Below, one piece after another: positions 23,837-36,685 of a stretch of 64,000 nucleotides of DNA. The notes under the pieces were generated by a model, which worked only from the letters and a program-made list of their open reading frames with translations, did no database searches and was not told where the DNA came from. The stretch lies in assembly GCA_946699065.1 (NCBI GenBank), contig CAMPDV010000839.1, forward strand, positions 1 to 64,000, written 5' to 3'. This DNA is from Loxodes magnus. Its lineage: Eukaryota; Ciliophora; Karyorelictea; Loxodida; Loxodidae. How positions within the stretch are numbered: the stretch's first letter is position 1; every line of letters starts with the position of its first letter. The position numbers and the translations under genes were made by a program.

Positions 23837-24628
23837 TCACAAATTCATTAGTAAACTTCTTTCCTTTTATAAGTCTACGCATCTAGAACTTGTTAACGAC
23901 ATTTCCTTTTGTTAAGATATGTTGTTTAACGTATCGGATCTAATTTGTATACCTTTATAACGAAGACAAAGTTTGAGAGCAATTAGAATAAAAAATCCTA
24001 TTAAAGTAGTTAGAAAAGCTATTAATCCATAAATAAATCCTATATCAAAGTTAACATGCCTGATATTCTATATATTCTTCATTTCTTCAGGCTTCATTTA
24101 CTATACAAATTCACTGGTTGGACTACAAATCAAACTTCAAACTACAATTGCTAGAAATTAAAACAGCAAAGCTAAAGAGATAGTAAAGAGTTGAATAAGA
24201 AGTCATTCCTAAGAAAAAATTTACTTTTTTATAAAAATATAAAGGATGAAGAGACAGCTAAGGAACTAGAATATTTAAGCAAAGTAGCAAAAAATAAGGT
24301 AAAATATTCCAGCATCATAAAAATTATCTCATATATCGCAATTAATCTATACGAATCTAAAAGTTAGTTCTTCACACTCTTAAAGCAAATAATCATACGA
24401 ATATCTATAATCTAGTTCATAAATTTGTTGCTGATTTAAGTAAATATTCATATTCATATTTTGGAGACCTCCATTAACAACATATCGTATTTCCTAATCA
24501 CTCATATCAAATCTAATTTTCCAATTAAAAAACGGCTTTAGCAAAGTAGAAAGAAGACTCAGTGAAAATGAAATAACAAAGAGAAAAAGGGTAATCATAT
24601 ATCATAATTTTAAGCTTTTCTTTTGCAT
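23837..24628 (-). CDS. Four-pass membrane protein of unknown function
   Basis: 263 residues from ATG 24628 to TGA 23837-23839, with four internal TGA read as Trp (LKLWYM, CDIWDN, SQEWLL, IVVWSL). Hydrophobic segments lie at ~9-28, ~115-137, ~150-172 and ~200-222, with a large polar loop of about 80 residues between the first and second. That layout resembles claudin/tetraspan-type proteins, but no signature motif of those families is certain. The C-terminal tail is polar and Ser/Lys rich, so probably cytosolic. It is transcribed away from the XK-related gene at 26035. Confidence 0.65.
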
Positions 24629-26034
24629 TTTAAATCTAATTATTAATACTTAGCATTAATGATATCGTTTATTTGTTCTTGCACCAAAATTCAATATCAT
24701 ACTCAGTTCTAAACCTTAAGTTACTATCCTTAGAGTATACATTTAACTGTTATTTCTTGCAATTAATTTACTTGTTTATCTCTTCTGATGAAGATTATTA
24801 TATATATTGAATTTGATTACTCTTGGTAATAGATAAAATTATAAGGTTAATTTTACTTCAAATTATTTAGTTACAAAGCTTTGAAAAGATAGTAGCTTTT
24901 CTTAAATATTTGATATAAATGAATCTAAAAATGAAAAATACTAAAATAGCTTAATAATTTAGCCCTTATCAATACTAAGGAAAAATAAGTACTGATGAGC
25001 TATATTATGAGAAATTCCACATTATTGATAATTTTTGCTTCTTTATAGAAGATAAACCAATCCTTTTAAGTATAAATTAAAAGCAAGTTTAAACAATTAG
25101 CATAGTGAGTACTCTAGAAATAGTAGTAATTTCAAATGATAAAATTAAAATAATAAGTAAATTATAATAATGAAAGAAACTTTACTCTTAGCTTGGTAAT
25201 TAAAGTAACTTCTTATGTACATTTAATTTTATTGCTTGAAGTCCATTTTATTTAATCTAATGGCATCTAAGTCACTAATCTTACTTCCTGCAAATTTTAT
25301 ATAGTTCTTACTAACAAGGGCTTTGAAAAGGTTTAACCAGGACTAAAGAATCATTTAAAGATTATATCCCTTTTTGATTATTTAAATATGAATTGATAAT
25401 TAAATTAACTAGACAAGACTATAGAAAAGCATAGCTATTTTATAATTAGAAATATCCTAGCTAGCTAAATTAAACTTATTTAAATAAGTCAAAGCACTTA
25501 CTATTACTATGCTACATTAATTAAAGCCTATTCTTATAAACTAAAGATAATTAACAATTAATCACTCTATTTAAGATAAATTTAATTAAATAGCATTAAA
25601 AGAATTATAAACTATAGTCACTTATCAATAGCAATACTTTCTACAAGCATTATTAAGAATAGTTTTAAATAGAAGTGTAACTGTTTGTATTTATATGGTA
25701 ACTAATTAGTTATAAGCTATAATAAATTTTATTTTCTATTATTATATTATCAAATATTAGGTACCTTGTAGCTTTCTATTTAAGATACTAATTTATTTTA
25801 TTTGGAGTATGTAGTTTTTATTTGATAGTACTCCAAATTATAGGATTTAAATATTACAGAGATTCTAGTTTAGCCTCGTTCTACTAGAAAGCTTTTATAA
25901 ATTGATATTTAGATTAGTTATACCTAAATATTATAGTTATAGTTAGATATTTATCTTATAAGTCTATAAGAATATTCCTATGCTATTCTTATTCAGTCTA
26001 TTAAATACCAAGATTACAAGTAAGTTAAAATAAA
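24629..26034. other. AT-rich spacer with one hairpin
   Basis: No gene seen. At 25801-25837 a perfect 9-bp inverted repeat (TTTGGAGTA / TACTCCAAA, 19-nt loop) stands out from the AT background. Confidence 0.5.
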
Positions 26035-26709
26035 ATGAAGCTTGGAGGTAGAAAAACTAAATGGAGTGAAATATTTGATTTTTTAGTAATTTTTTTAGGT
26101 TCCTTGTTTAGATTATTTGATTTCTTTACTGATATAATTTATTATGGAATTTAGGAATATGCTTATGAGGATCTTAAGCATTGTGCATTAGCCTTTATTA
26201 TAATTTGACCTCTTTTCCTATATACTTTTGGACTATGTATTATATTATATGAATGCTTCAAGCAAAGAAAGGATAGAAAAGGTGTTTGTGATAACTTTGT
26301 TGAATTTCTGGTTCTACCTATAAAAGTTTTTTTGCTAATTTCAGGAATTTTTGGTATCATAGATTATCTCTATGTTTGTTGTTGTCAATAAAAATAAGAT
26401 GATTAGAATAAGAACGAGAAAGAAAAGGCATTTGATATCATAAAAGAGTATGAAATTAAGCTAAGCTTCTGCGAAACTTTTCTAGAATCAATCCCATAAA
26501 TAGTAGTTCAAATAGTTAATAATACCTGCAAAAATTCCTGAGGCGCTCTCTAAATTATTAGCTTAATCTTCAGTTTTCTTGCAGTTATTTGGAATTTTAT
26601 TAAATATTTAGCATGAATTTTTGGATATTGTTAGAACAATTCAAAAAATAATAGTATTTCAGATGAAGAAATAAATGACTTTAGTTCAAGTAGGAAATTT
26701 AAATTGTGA
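26035..26709 (+). CDS. XK-related (XKR) membrane protein
   Basis: 224 residues from ATG 26035 to TGA 26707-26709, intron-free, with three internal TGA as Trp. XKR proteins are multi-pass plasma-membrane proteins; some are phospholipid scramblases. The sequence shows LFRLFDFFTDIIYYG near residue 30 (family Asp-x-x-x-Asp in the first segments), a hydrophobic hairpin, and the family core FCETFLESIPQIVVQ near residue 150, matching XKR ETFLE-x-x-PQL-x-LQ. It ends with a transmembrane segment SLIFSFLAVIWNFIKYL. It is shorter than animal XK proteins (about 350-450 residues), mainly in loops and C-terminus. The polar tail has no recognised caspase-type motif. Confidence 0.75.
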
Positions 26710-29434
26710 CTTTATAATAAATATTTAAGTTATACTTATTTATACTGAACACTTTAAACTATTACTTACATACTCTATATCCATCCTTCTTATTTCTAAT
26801 AGGTTTTGTAACTTGAAAATAATTAGTTGAAAATTAGGGATTTTATTATTATAATTTGTTATACTAGAAAGTAGCTAAGTTATTTATAAGTAGAACATAA
26901 TAGGTAATGCAAAGTTATAAGGTAAAATAGGATTAAGTCTTTTATAAGCAAAGAAAGCAACTTTAAGTTAATAATGAAGATATAAACTAGGATAGTTATT
27001 TGTAAGATATCAATATTTAAGCAAGCTAATGCTAGCAGCAGCACAAACTAGATTTTAGGAGTATTATATATACTAGGAATTAAATAAATAATCGTTTATC
27101 AGCAGCTTTATAAGCGGAAATGTTTAGATTTTAAAGTTTAGGATTATAAATAAGTTTGAAAAAGCAAGCATTTAGATTGCCAAATTAAGGAAATATTATA
27201 ATTTATGTTTATTTTAAGTTCTTGTTAAGACATTAGAAAGAAGTATATTATAGCTTAATTATATTGGTATAAATGAATCAGAACTATAAATTAAGTTGTA
27301 TTATTTAATTATTTCTTTAATAATCTTATGTTGAAGCATCAAAATAATCCATCTAAACTATGTAAATTTAATTTTTATTAGTTTTAGTATTAATATGATT
27401 TTAGCATTGTTATATTAGTGAAGCTAAATAGAAAAGCTATAACTTGTCTTTTATTTTAATATCTATGGATTAGCTAAAGACTTGCTTTAATCTCTTTTTA
27501 CTAAGTATTTTATTCTTAAAATTCTTCCTAAGACAGATAATTCTGTAATAGAAGCCTTTGTTATATTAAAGGCATGGAATTCTAATAATGAAAATAGCTG
27601 AATAGGTAGTAATATTAAAGAGATAAGCGATGGCAGGATTACATTAGTTATTAATTAAAAATAGCTTTTTTAATTTTAGGAAATATGAATTATGATACTA
27701 TTAAACAGCTTATAATAAACTTATTTTTACTATATTAAAATGATAGCAGAACTTATCTTTTTGATATAGGAATTGTAGATTAAAGAAGCTTTGAGAAGCT
27801 ATTTACCCTTATATTTCATTCACTTTTATATTAACCAAAAAAAACTATAAAATGAGACAAACTGGTAAAAATCGGTGTTTGCTTTTAAGATCTGAATATA
27901 TAAAATCGCTCAATCTTATTTTAGTTCAAGATACCAAAGAGAAAAAATAAAAATAAGTTGGGATAATACTCAGAAATGAATCTATCAATCTTTAAACTAA
28001 TCTTATGATTTAGGTTTATAACACTTTGGAAATAAAAGTATTTAGCAAGCTAAATTTTATTATAAATCCTTAATATTATTTACATTATAAAGGTATAAGC
28101 ATTCTTGCTTTATTAGCACCAAGCTTGCTAGCTATTTCCATATTATAATTATGTTAATAAAAAATTGGAAAGCATTTCAGCTTTTTAAATCTAAATAGAC
28201 TATAAGAATAATCTTTAGCTTTAGATTATCTAAATCTATAAAATTAAAAAGAACTAGAATCTAAAAGATAAATGAATATAGTTATTGAGTGTTATAGAGA
28301 CTTCATCTTTTAGTTTGTAGTTATTTATAATAATCTGCTAATGAGGAGTAAGCAATAGAGTAAAAGATTTGAAAACTAATAAATGATAAGAGAATTATTT
28401 AATTTAAATGAAAGATTGCTAGTTTAAAGCATCGTTTATTTATTCAAGTATAATAAACTTATCTTCACATGAATTATCGTATTTATTTCCTAATGTAGAT
28501 GAGATAAACAAGAGAACTCTATAATTTGCTAGAGAATATAAAATCCAAGTTATCAAAAATTGAAGCTATTCTTAAATAAAAACTCTATTTAATCTAAATT
28601 TTTACTTTTTTATCATTTTAAATTAAAAACATTATAAAATTTGCTTAAATCCAGAAGTTTTAAAAATGAAGAAGAAGCTGCAAAGAATGGAAAGAATATA
28701 AAGCTTTAAAAATAAATAAGTCTTTTTTAAATGAATTTAGTAATGAACAAATTAGAATAAATCTCCTAATTTTATCATATTATTATTTTAATACTCCAAT
28801 CTATAATCTAACACTACTAATTTAAATTGAAGATCTTTAAAATTAGGATTTCTATAATAACCTTAGCATTTTCATAACTAGGATATTTGCTAAGCTTTAT
28901 TATCATACTTTATTCTTAATATATTAGAATACTATTAAATTAAAACTATTTAAATAAAGGACTCTGACTTATTCGCAATATAACGAAATATGAAAGTGAC
29001 TAAGTTATTAATTTCTAATTTAAGAATAAGATTAGAACTTCAAAGGTATAATTAAAAATAAGAGCTTTCATTTATTTCATTGATCAAAATAGTATATTAA
29101 TAACCAACTTTATAAGCAATAGACAACAATAATTTAAATAATTAGTAGGGTTCCTTTACTATTAATGCTTATTTGTTTAATTGAAAACACTTATGTAATA
29201 AAATGAGAAAGGAAGAAATAATAAATTCTATAAAGTTACTTATTTAAATCTAAGCAAAGTAATATAGCAAGGCATTCAGTACATCTATAAAGTGTTTATA
29301 TATTAGAAGGATAAGTAAGGATGACTGTGTTCTAATTAAAATTGGTGATTTAGATTTGTATAAAGTAATAAAGATGAAATAAAAGCTTAATTAAATAGAT
29401 TGAAGAGAGTCTTTTAAAAGATATTAAATTTAAA
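26710..29434. other. Long AT-rich spacer
   Basis: About 2.7 kb rich in AGCT-containing words. Open frames exist only because TGA is rare; none shows domains or coding-like composition. Confidence 0.5.
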
Positions 29435-31204
29435 TTGATCACAAAGCCATATTTTAAAAAAATGAGAGCTTTGTTTAATCCAAAAACACTAGCAACTCTC
29501 ACTGCTTTTGGTTTCTCAGCTTTGGTATTCCCAGAAGATAACAAAGTAAAAGTTAATCTTGGAGATTTAAGTGATTTACCTGAAAATGAAATGAAGAGAG
29601 TTCAAGTTGGTGAAAACAAAGAAAACTATATTGTAGTGCTCAAGAAGCATGGAAGAGTTCAAGCTTTTTCTGGAAAATGCTGTCACTTTGGTGCTCCACT
29701 TGATACTGGATATTTTGATGGAAAAAAAATTTGGTGTCCATGGCATTTAGCTAGATTCTGCTCATTTTCTGGAGAACTTATAGGCGGACCTGGACTTAAT
29801 TCACTTAAGAAATACAAAGTTGAAAGATAACCAGATGGATCATTCTCAGCTTTAGTAGACGAAGATTCCGCATCTGCTAGTAGAGTTTCAGCTAGAATGG
29901 CGAAACCTAATTATGAAGCTGATAAAAGAACTTTCGTTATTGTAGGAGGTGGATAAGTTGCCTAGAATGGAGCTGAATAACTAAGAAAAAGTGGCTTCTA
30001 AGGAAGAATCGTTATAATTTCAAATGAAAAGCAAGGTCCATATGATAGAATAATTCTAACTAAATCCTTGAGAGCTGAAGCTTCAAAATTAAACTTAAGA
30101 AACGAATAGTTCTACTAAGAATATGGAATTGAACTAAAACTCAATTCTGAAGCTACTTAAATTTGCGCTCAGACTAAAAATGTAGTCTTAGCAAGCGGTG
30201 AAAAGGTTCCTTTTGACAAATTATTGTTAGCAACAGGATCAAGACCTAAGATCGTACATAAGAATGTCGTTGGAAATAAAAACGTTTTCACAATAAGATC
30301 AGCTGAAGATCATAGCAACTTAAAGAGATAACTAGCTGATGCCAAAAACGTAGTTGTTGTAGGAGGGTCTTTCATTGGTATGGAAGTTGCTTGGGCTATT
30401 AAGAAAGACTTTAAAGATAAAAATGTAACAGTTTTTGAAGTTGAAGAAAGACCTTTATAACGCATTTTTGGAACTGAAATCGCTGGTTAACTTGTAGAAT
30501 TATAAAGAAGAAATGGAGTTGAAGTTCTAAATAATCAGGCAGTGAAATCTTTCAATTCTGAAAATGATGCTATTGTCTCAATTACCTACACCTTAAATGA
30601 CGAATTCAGAGGTCCAAGAGACGTAACAGTACCTGCTGATGTTGTTATCTTGGCAACTGGCTCTTAGTTAAATAGCAACTTTGTTCCTAGTTGCTTACTA
30701 AACCCAGATGGATCAGTAGCAGTCGATAGTCATATGTAGACAAACCATCCAGATATCTATGCTGCAGGAGATATTGCAAGCTACTTTTCTTTACTTACTT
30801 AGTCTTAAGAAAGAACAGAACATTGGGCAGTAGCAGGAGATTAAGCTATAGTCGCAGCTAAAAATATGCTTGATCAAGGAGTAAATTACACAAATGTTCC
30901 TTTCTTCTGGACTAATTAATGGGTTAATGCCTAATTTGTTGGATACAATAGTGGTGCAGATTGGTCCCATACTGTAACTTGCAGCGAACAAGGAGCTGAA
31001 AAAACAGGAAGAATTACATTCTTCTTTAAAGGACATAAAGTTATCGGTGCAGCTATCATAAATTGTCCAGGAGCGGCAATTAGATTGGCACTTGCCTTGG
31101 AAAATGGATTAATGCCAAGCAGAGGATAAATTTGCAATGGACAAGTGACATATTAGGATATTGTAAAGAGAGTAGAAAGCGCAAAGCAATCCTGCTGCCA
31201 CTGA
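29435..31204 (+). CDS. AIFM3-like flavoprotein: Rieske domain plus pyridine nucleotide-disulfide oxidoreductase
   Basis: 589 residues from ATG 29435 to TGA 31202-31204, intron-free, with many TAA/TAG Gln codons and no internal TGA. The N-terminus has a short basic then hydrophobic stretch that may be a mitochondrial targeting or anchor sequence. A Rieske [2Fe-2S] domain follows, with ligands Cys82, His84, Cys101 and His104 (C-x-H, 16 residues, C-x2-H; CPWH). Then an FAD-binding fold with VIVGGG near 168, an NAD-binding VVVVGGSFIGMEVA near 307 and the FAD-contact IYAAGDIA near 445. This order is that of AIFM3/AIFL and related ferredoxin reductases, which pass electrons from NAD(P)H through FAD to the iron-sulfur centre. 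It ends QSCCH. The physiological acceptor is unknown. Confidence 0.9.
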
Positions 31205-32103
31205 CATTAACTTTTTAAATAACGTTATTAAGTTCAAATCATAATAAGTCTACAAATAAGTAAGCTCTATAAATTCTACATTTATTTAGTAATAAAGGAT
31301 TTATTGCTACCATATTATTATACCAATCCTTTTAATAATCTTTACTGTTAGAGAAAAATTCTTCTTCTCTTTTATTTAGCTTTTGCTATTATTGCTAAAT
31401 TAAAAATATTATCTATTATACCTATATTAATGGAACTTAATCCTTTAAAGTTATTAATGATATCCCTTCTTACTTTATACCTAAATATATTGGAATTATA
31501 TAGCGTTTTAATGCTTTTATCCTAGAACCAAAAAAGGTTTAACTCTAGTTATTTGATTTTATGTAGATAAATAGGACAAAATACGTCTATTAAGAGTAAT
31601 TCTATGACTTATATAATAATTTAAATTAAATTACTAAGAATTTAGGCACTTTAAGCTTTATAAAATGGTAACAATTAAAGGAAGCATCTAGGAAAGATAA
31701 CTAAAATCTAATACTCTGCTAATAATAAATCAATCTATCTATTTTTAAGAATAGTTCTACATAGTGCTAATAGCAATAACTTTAATACAGTTATTTTCTA
31801 GTTTATATTTATAAGTATTATTTAAGAAAGCTTATTATTAAAATGAAAATGCTTGTTAAGCTTAAAGTTTTATAATGCTAATAGGTTAATTGAATAACTT
31901 AAAAAATGTTATTGCTATTAAATAGAGTTGTTATTTAATTTTGCATTGTAATTAAATGAATGGAAACTTCTGTTTTAAGTTATAGAATTAAAGTTCTTAA
32001 GATAAGCTTATACTAATTTGGATGTATAGAGAAATAGAGTAGAAAGATATAAATTATGGTTAAAAAATTAATAGATTTTTAGTATTTTTAATAATCAATT
32101 GAA
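31205..32103. other. AT-rich spacer between convergent genes
   Basis: No gene recognised. Confidence 0.5.
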
Positions 32104-33330
32104 TCAGCAGCTTTCTCTCTTCTAAATATTAAAGACGTACAAAAGAGGACCATCCATTTGAATTAGCTAAGCTGAAATATCCAGCCAGTGGAAAAAAGCT
32201 TCCAGCCTCTCAACTGCTGTAACGTACTTAGAGGCATAGTGTTCTCTTCCAAAACACAGTTAAGATAAGAAAAATATTGCATTTTGAAAGATTTCGAAAG
32301 TAATATTCGATTCTTAAGGAATGTTTCTTATACAATGACGGAAAATCTGATTCAGAAAGTTACCTTTGCAACTTCTGATTAAGAAGCAAGATTTGGAATC
32401 AATTTGAATTAGAAAGCAAACTTGAGAAATTCTTGTTGATGCATAGTATTTTTAGTTTTTGCATCTTTATCCTCATAATATTCGAAAATCTGTATTTAAC
32501 CCATACTATCTTTAATTTGGAATTGCTGTACATCATTATGTTTATAATTTAAGGATCCTCAAGTTAATAATTTTATAATATCTCTACATTCTAATCTATT
32601 TGCTTATTCACTTCATTTAACAGAAGTTAAAGAGCAAAATAAACATCTGATTCTCATGGAAAACGTTATTTAGCGATTTTCATGAGAAGATCAATAAATC
32701 TTAACAGGTTTACTAAAGTGACAACTTACTGCTTTTAGATTTGTTTCCTTTAAAAAACTCCAAATCTACTTTTCCTTATATTTGCTTATCAATTCCTAAT
32801 TTTTCTTAGCAAAACCTTCTAAAGCTTGTTAACTCCATCTTATCGCATTTTAAAGGATGATTAATGCTGCTGTAAAACTCAAATAGTTCTCTAATGTCTG
32901 CAAAAATATCATTTCCAAGCTTATCTATTAAAAATTATAGCTTTTCTTAATCTAAATTTGCTGTTGAAGAATGTTAAGTACGAATTTGCAATTGCAATGG
33001 CGTTCTTTTCTGCTATTTTTATTTGACAATTTTATTTCCATTTTAGTGATCAGATTTGTCTTTACTATGATGAATAATTTATGCTTTTAAAGTCACGTTG
33101 TTTGTAACTTAGCTTTTTTTGCTTTTAAGTTGCAACTATTTCTAAGCCCTAAGTTAGTCAAGTGTTTACACTTACTCTATATCATACTACTCTACCTCAG
33201 ACTTGAATTTCTTCATTTCATCATACTCATTTTGAAAGTGCTAAAGTTCGTATTTTTAAAGCAATATATACTCCCAAGGATTTTCTCTATTGAAGTCAGT
33301 TTCTTAAACATATCCTTAAAATAATTACAT
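32104..33330 (-). CDS. Coiled-coil protein with EF-hand-like helical repeats and three 17-nt introns
   Basis: From ATG 33330 to TGA 32104-32106. Three reading-frame jumps are each explained by exactly 17 nt: 32713-32729 (GTAAGTTGTCACTTTAG), 32490-32506 (GTATGGGTTAAATACAG) and 32347-32363 (GTAACTTTCTGAATCAG), all read on the minus strand. The spliced protein has 391 residues. Residues 1-110 are a charged coiled coil (NEYDEMKKFKSEVEQYDIEQ). The C-terminal 280 residues show repeated Phe-rich helical hairpins such as FADIRELFEFYSSI and FLKFAFQFKLIPNLASQSEV, recalling calmodulin-like or p25-alpha-like ciliary proteins, but canonical calcium loops are not evident. Function unknown; a cytoskeletal role is a guess. 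Confidence 0.78.
32713..32729 (-). other. 17-nt spliceosomal intron
   Basis: GTAAGTTGTCACTTTAG, with a strong GTAAGT donor and TTTAG acceptor. Removal joins GNKSKS to INLLRFIDLLMKIAKQ in the shifted frame. It is the clearest of the introns in this gene. Confidence 0.85.
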
Positions 33331-34952
33331 AATTTATTCAAAAGACTTTAAAGGATTCTACTTTCTTTAGTCTAACTATATTTATAAAGGAATGTTTATC
33401 ATACTATTCTAATTTTCATTACTATAGCTATTTTCTATTTTCTACTATTATTAATCACTTTCTTATAGGTTCTACTCTTCATTTTCTAGATGATCTTTTG
33501 AAAAATGTTCAAAAACCTCAGGATTAAAAGGAGGAGATTATTAATTAGCTACTTATATTTAGTTAAGATCTAACTAAATAGAAGTTTATTTAATAAGATC
33601 CATATCACTTAAAAAATGATTGTCCTTATTATCACTTATACTAATACTCCTCATTTTAAAATATTAATCTTAGATATTTTAGTTTTTGATAATAGCTATT
33701 TTTATATCATTGTATAACTTAAATCTATATCCTTGCTTATCTTATTACTACATTTGTTTTTAGACTCTTATTATATAATTACAGGTCTTTTTTACTTTAT
33801 GACCTTATTGAGGTTTAGTTTACTATTTATAAACGTTTAGTTAATTCCTTTTATATTATACACTCTATTTATAGGTCTAAACTTATAACTATCAAGTATA
33901 TTATTATTTAAATTCGTTTAACTAAAACTTAGATCTCCTACTGCTGAAATGTTTGATAGCTTAATGATATATACCTTAGATAGCTAGCAATTTTACCTCA
34001 TTTAATTTAGATTTAAAAATAGAATAATTAACTCTTGACTTTGATATTACTAAAGCTTATTTTAGCTCCATAGCAAAGCTCCAATCTATCTAATATAAAC
34101 AATATACAATTTTGTTAGAATAAATCAATTAAGCAGAAATGTTTGATTATTGCTATTTCTATTATTTATTTTATAGTTTAAAGATTGTATAATTTCTTAC
34201 TATAAACTGTTTAAAATGCTAAATATTCTAAATATATAAAATTAATAGCTTTAGGTATTTTTAAAAGTTGCTATAATACTAGCTATTTCTAATACTCTCT
34301 TTTAATAGTTAAATAGCTCTTTTATCTCTTTTAAATTATTAAGAATAAATAAAAGCAAAAAGTGGATTTAATAATTAGCAAACTTATCACTATTAAAGTC
34401 TATATAAGATATCATAAATTAAAGTAAGCAATTATTGAAAATAATTGAAAGGAAGAAAAAGAAGATTTATAGATATTAAGATAAGATATTAGCTACTTTG
34501 CTCCTTTTATTATTTTACATAGATATAAGTATAATCCTCTTACAATCTTCAATTTAGACTCTAAAATTTTGAAGGACTATTCACTTCTAATTTTGTCTGA
34601 TTTTTGTTTTTATTATAATATTTAGAACTCTATATATAACTGAAAGAGCAAATAGACATAACTTGATAATAAAATTATAAATATAAGGCTTCTTTAGTAC
34701 AATAGGACTGTCTTTTTTGACTATTTGTATACATTTTTCTATTCGTCATGTCATAAAATTTAAATCTTCAAAAAGATCATAAATTTCTAGTTTAAATTAA
34801 AGTTCTTATGTAGTGTAACAGATAAAACTGGAAAGAGAAACAAATAAAGGTTAGATAGAGAGATATGTATTAATGCTTTTCTTAGCTTTAATATTGTTGA
34901 ATAAAAGAAACTATTTAAAGAGTTAGAATCAATAAAAAATTTATCAAAGCTA
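33331..34952. other. AT-rich spacer
   Basis: About 1.6 kb without a recognisable gene. Confidence 0.45.
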
Positions 34953-35510
34953 TCAAGCATCAAATTCTTTATGTACTCTGCTTGGTGTTAAAGCTGTATT
35001 CAACCTTGTGTCAGGAATTTTCTAACCCCCAACAAAACTTCCTGTAAATATATTGCTTTTTGGGTAAAATTTTTCGGGCAGATCATGGACTGCTGGTTTT
35101 AATTTTCCAAATTCTTGTGATGAAGTTTTATACATTGGATTATCTCCTTTATTTAATCCTTATTGAGGATACTAAGTTTATTCTGAACCTGGAAATTCAT
35201 ATGTAAATCCAGAAGGATTAAATGGATCAGGTATTTTTCGATATTGATCACTTGGCTTAAGTCCGGACTCCATGTCATAATACGTAGTGTCCTCTTTTCC
35301 TGTTTGAGCTATTTGCTTCTTCTTTTCTAGCAAAATTTAATGTTTTAGCACAGCAAGTCCTACCTTCTACGATTTCGCTTTGTCAGCCACTTCTTTATAA
35401 GTTGGAACCTGAACTTCTTATTTTCTAGGATCTTATCCCTGAGTAAAAATTCATCTACCACCATAATCACCATTAGTTGTAGATAAGAGAGGATTCTTTC
35501 CTTCAACCAT
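34953..35510 (-). CDS. PIERCE1-like microtubule inner protein
   Basis: 185 residues from ATG 35510 to TGA 34953-34955, intron-free, with one internal TGA as Trp (GGRWIFT). The C-terminal 60 residues match vertebrate PIERCE1 (C9orf116): YKTSSQEFGKLKPAVHDLPE, FYPKSNIFT and a final RLNTALTPSRV, against human YRTSNQAYG...APTVHEMP...FYPNSNKFS...TLNVYLEKSIV. PIERCE proteins lie inside the doublet microtubules of cilia and stabilise the tubule wall. The N-terminal part is Lys/Gln-rich with a short helix and has no counterpart I recognise. A cilia role suits the host. The start is the first in-frame ATG after an AT-rich stretch. Confidence 0.78.
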
Positions 35511-36685
35511 TTAAGTTACAGTTAGAAAAGTTTTTAATTCACAATTATATAGGATAAAGCTATATTTAATTATACATTTATCACATTTAGAAACTTCTAC
35601 CATACTCTTATCATCACATTCTTCTATATATCTAAGTATTAAAAGTTCTTCTAATTCAAAGTTAGAAAAGAAGGAATTCGCACTAATAATTTAAAAGAAT
35701 TCAGAGTTAGAATTAATTAAGAAGTTAAGCTTAGTAGTAATACTTGCTAAATTAACATTATCTAAGATCTTTATGATTTAGTACAGCATTAAATTTTAGG
35801 AGACTTTATTCATCTTAAAGTTTTTATTTGCTCTATTTTATACTAAAAATAGAGATAACAACTTAATAAATTAAGATGCCTATTATTATAACTTATGTAT
35901 ATAACCTAACTTTTATTTTTTTAAAAGCTATTATATGGCTTAATAGTGTTTTGGTTTATAAATATGCTGATAATTATAAAGGTTCTTAAGCATTGCTTTA
36001 GCATCTCAACTAATAAACTTACATTTGCGAACTAAAGATAATCTAATTGCTTTAAGTATTTTAAATCATTATTTAGTTATTTGACTATAAGTTTACCTAT
36101 TTAGCTCACTATTTGATAAAAGGCATTCTTTATTTATAATTATGTTCAAGTTGAAATATAGACAAGATATATTAGATAATGTAGTTAAAGGCTTAATTTA
36201 TTTAATAGCTAATAACGAAAGATAACTATTTCAATTCCACGAAATGGAATCTCAATGATGATTTAAAAGAAAAGCTTAATTTTATTGTAATTAACATATA
36301 ACTAGACTAGACTAATAATAATAAAAATGTAATAGTAGATTAACAAATATATAATTAAAGAACTGTCTAAAACTATAGCTGATATATAATTATAGTAGCT
36401 TAGGTATTCTATTTATATTATATATTTTCAGTTACTATTAATTTAATCTAGCTAAATAGATATTATCTAGACATTTAATTTTTCAATATACTCTTTTTAG
36501 CTAATTTTATATAGTTATTATGTTGAAATACTGAAAGAACAATTTTTTTAATATTTGTATTTTGAAGTTAAAACTAAAGAGACAAAGGTTTGATTTATAT
36601 AATTCATAGTACGTATAATTCCTAAATGATATAGACAAGATAGAATATACATTACTTTACGTTTATTATAAAAAGTTTTTTAGTC
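35511..36685. other. AT-rich spacer
   Basis: No gene. A small hairpin (ATTCCA-CGAA-ATGGAAT) lies near 36234-36250. Confidence 0.45.
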
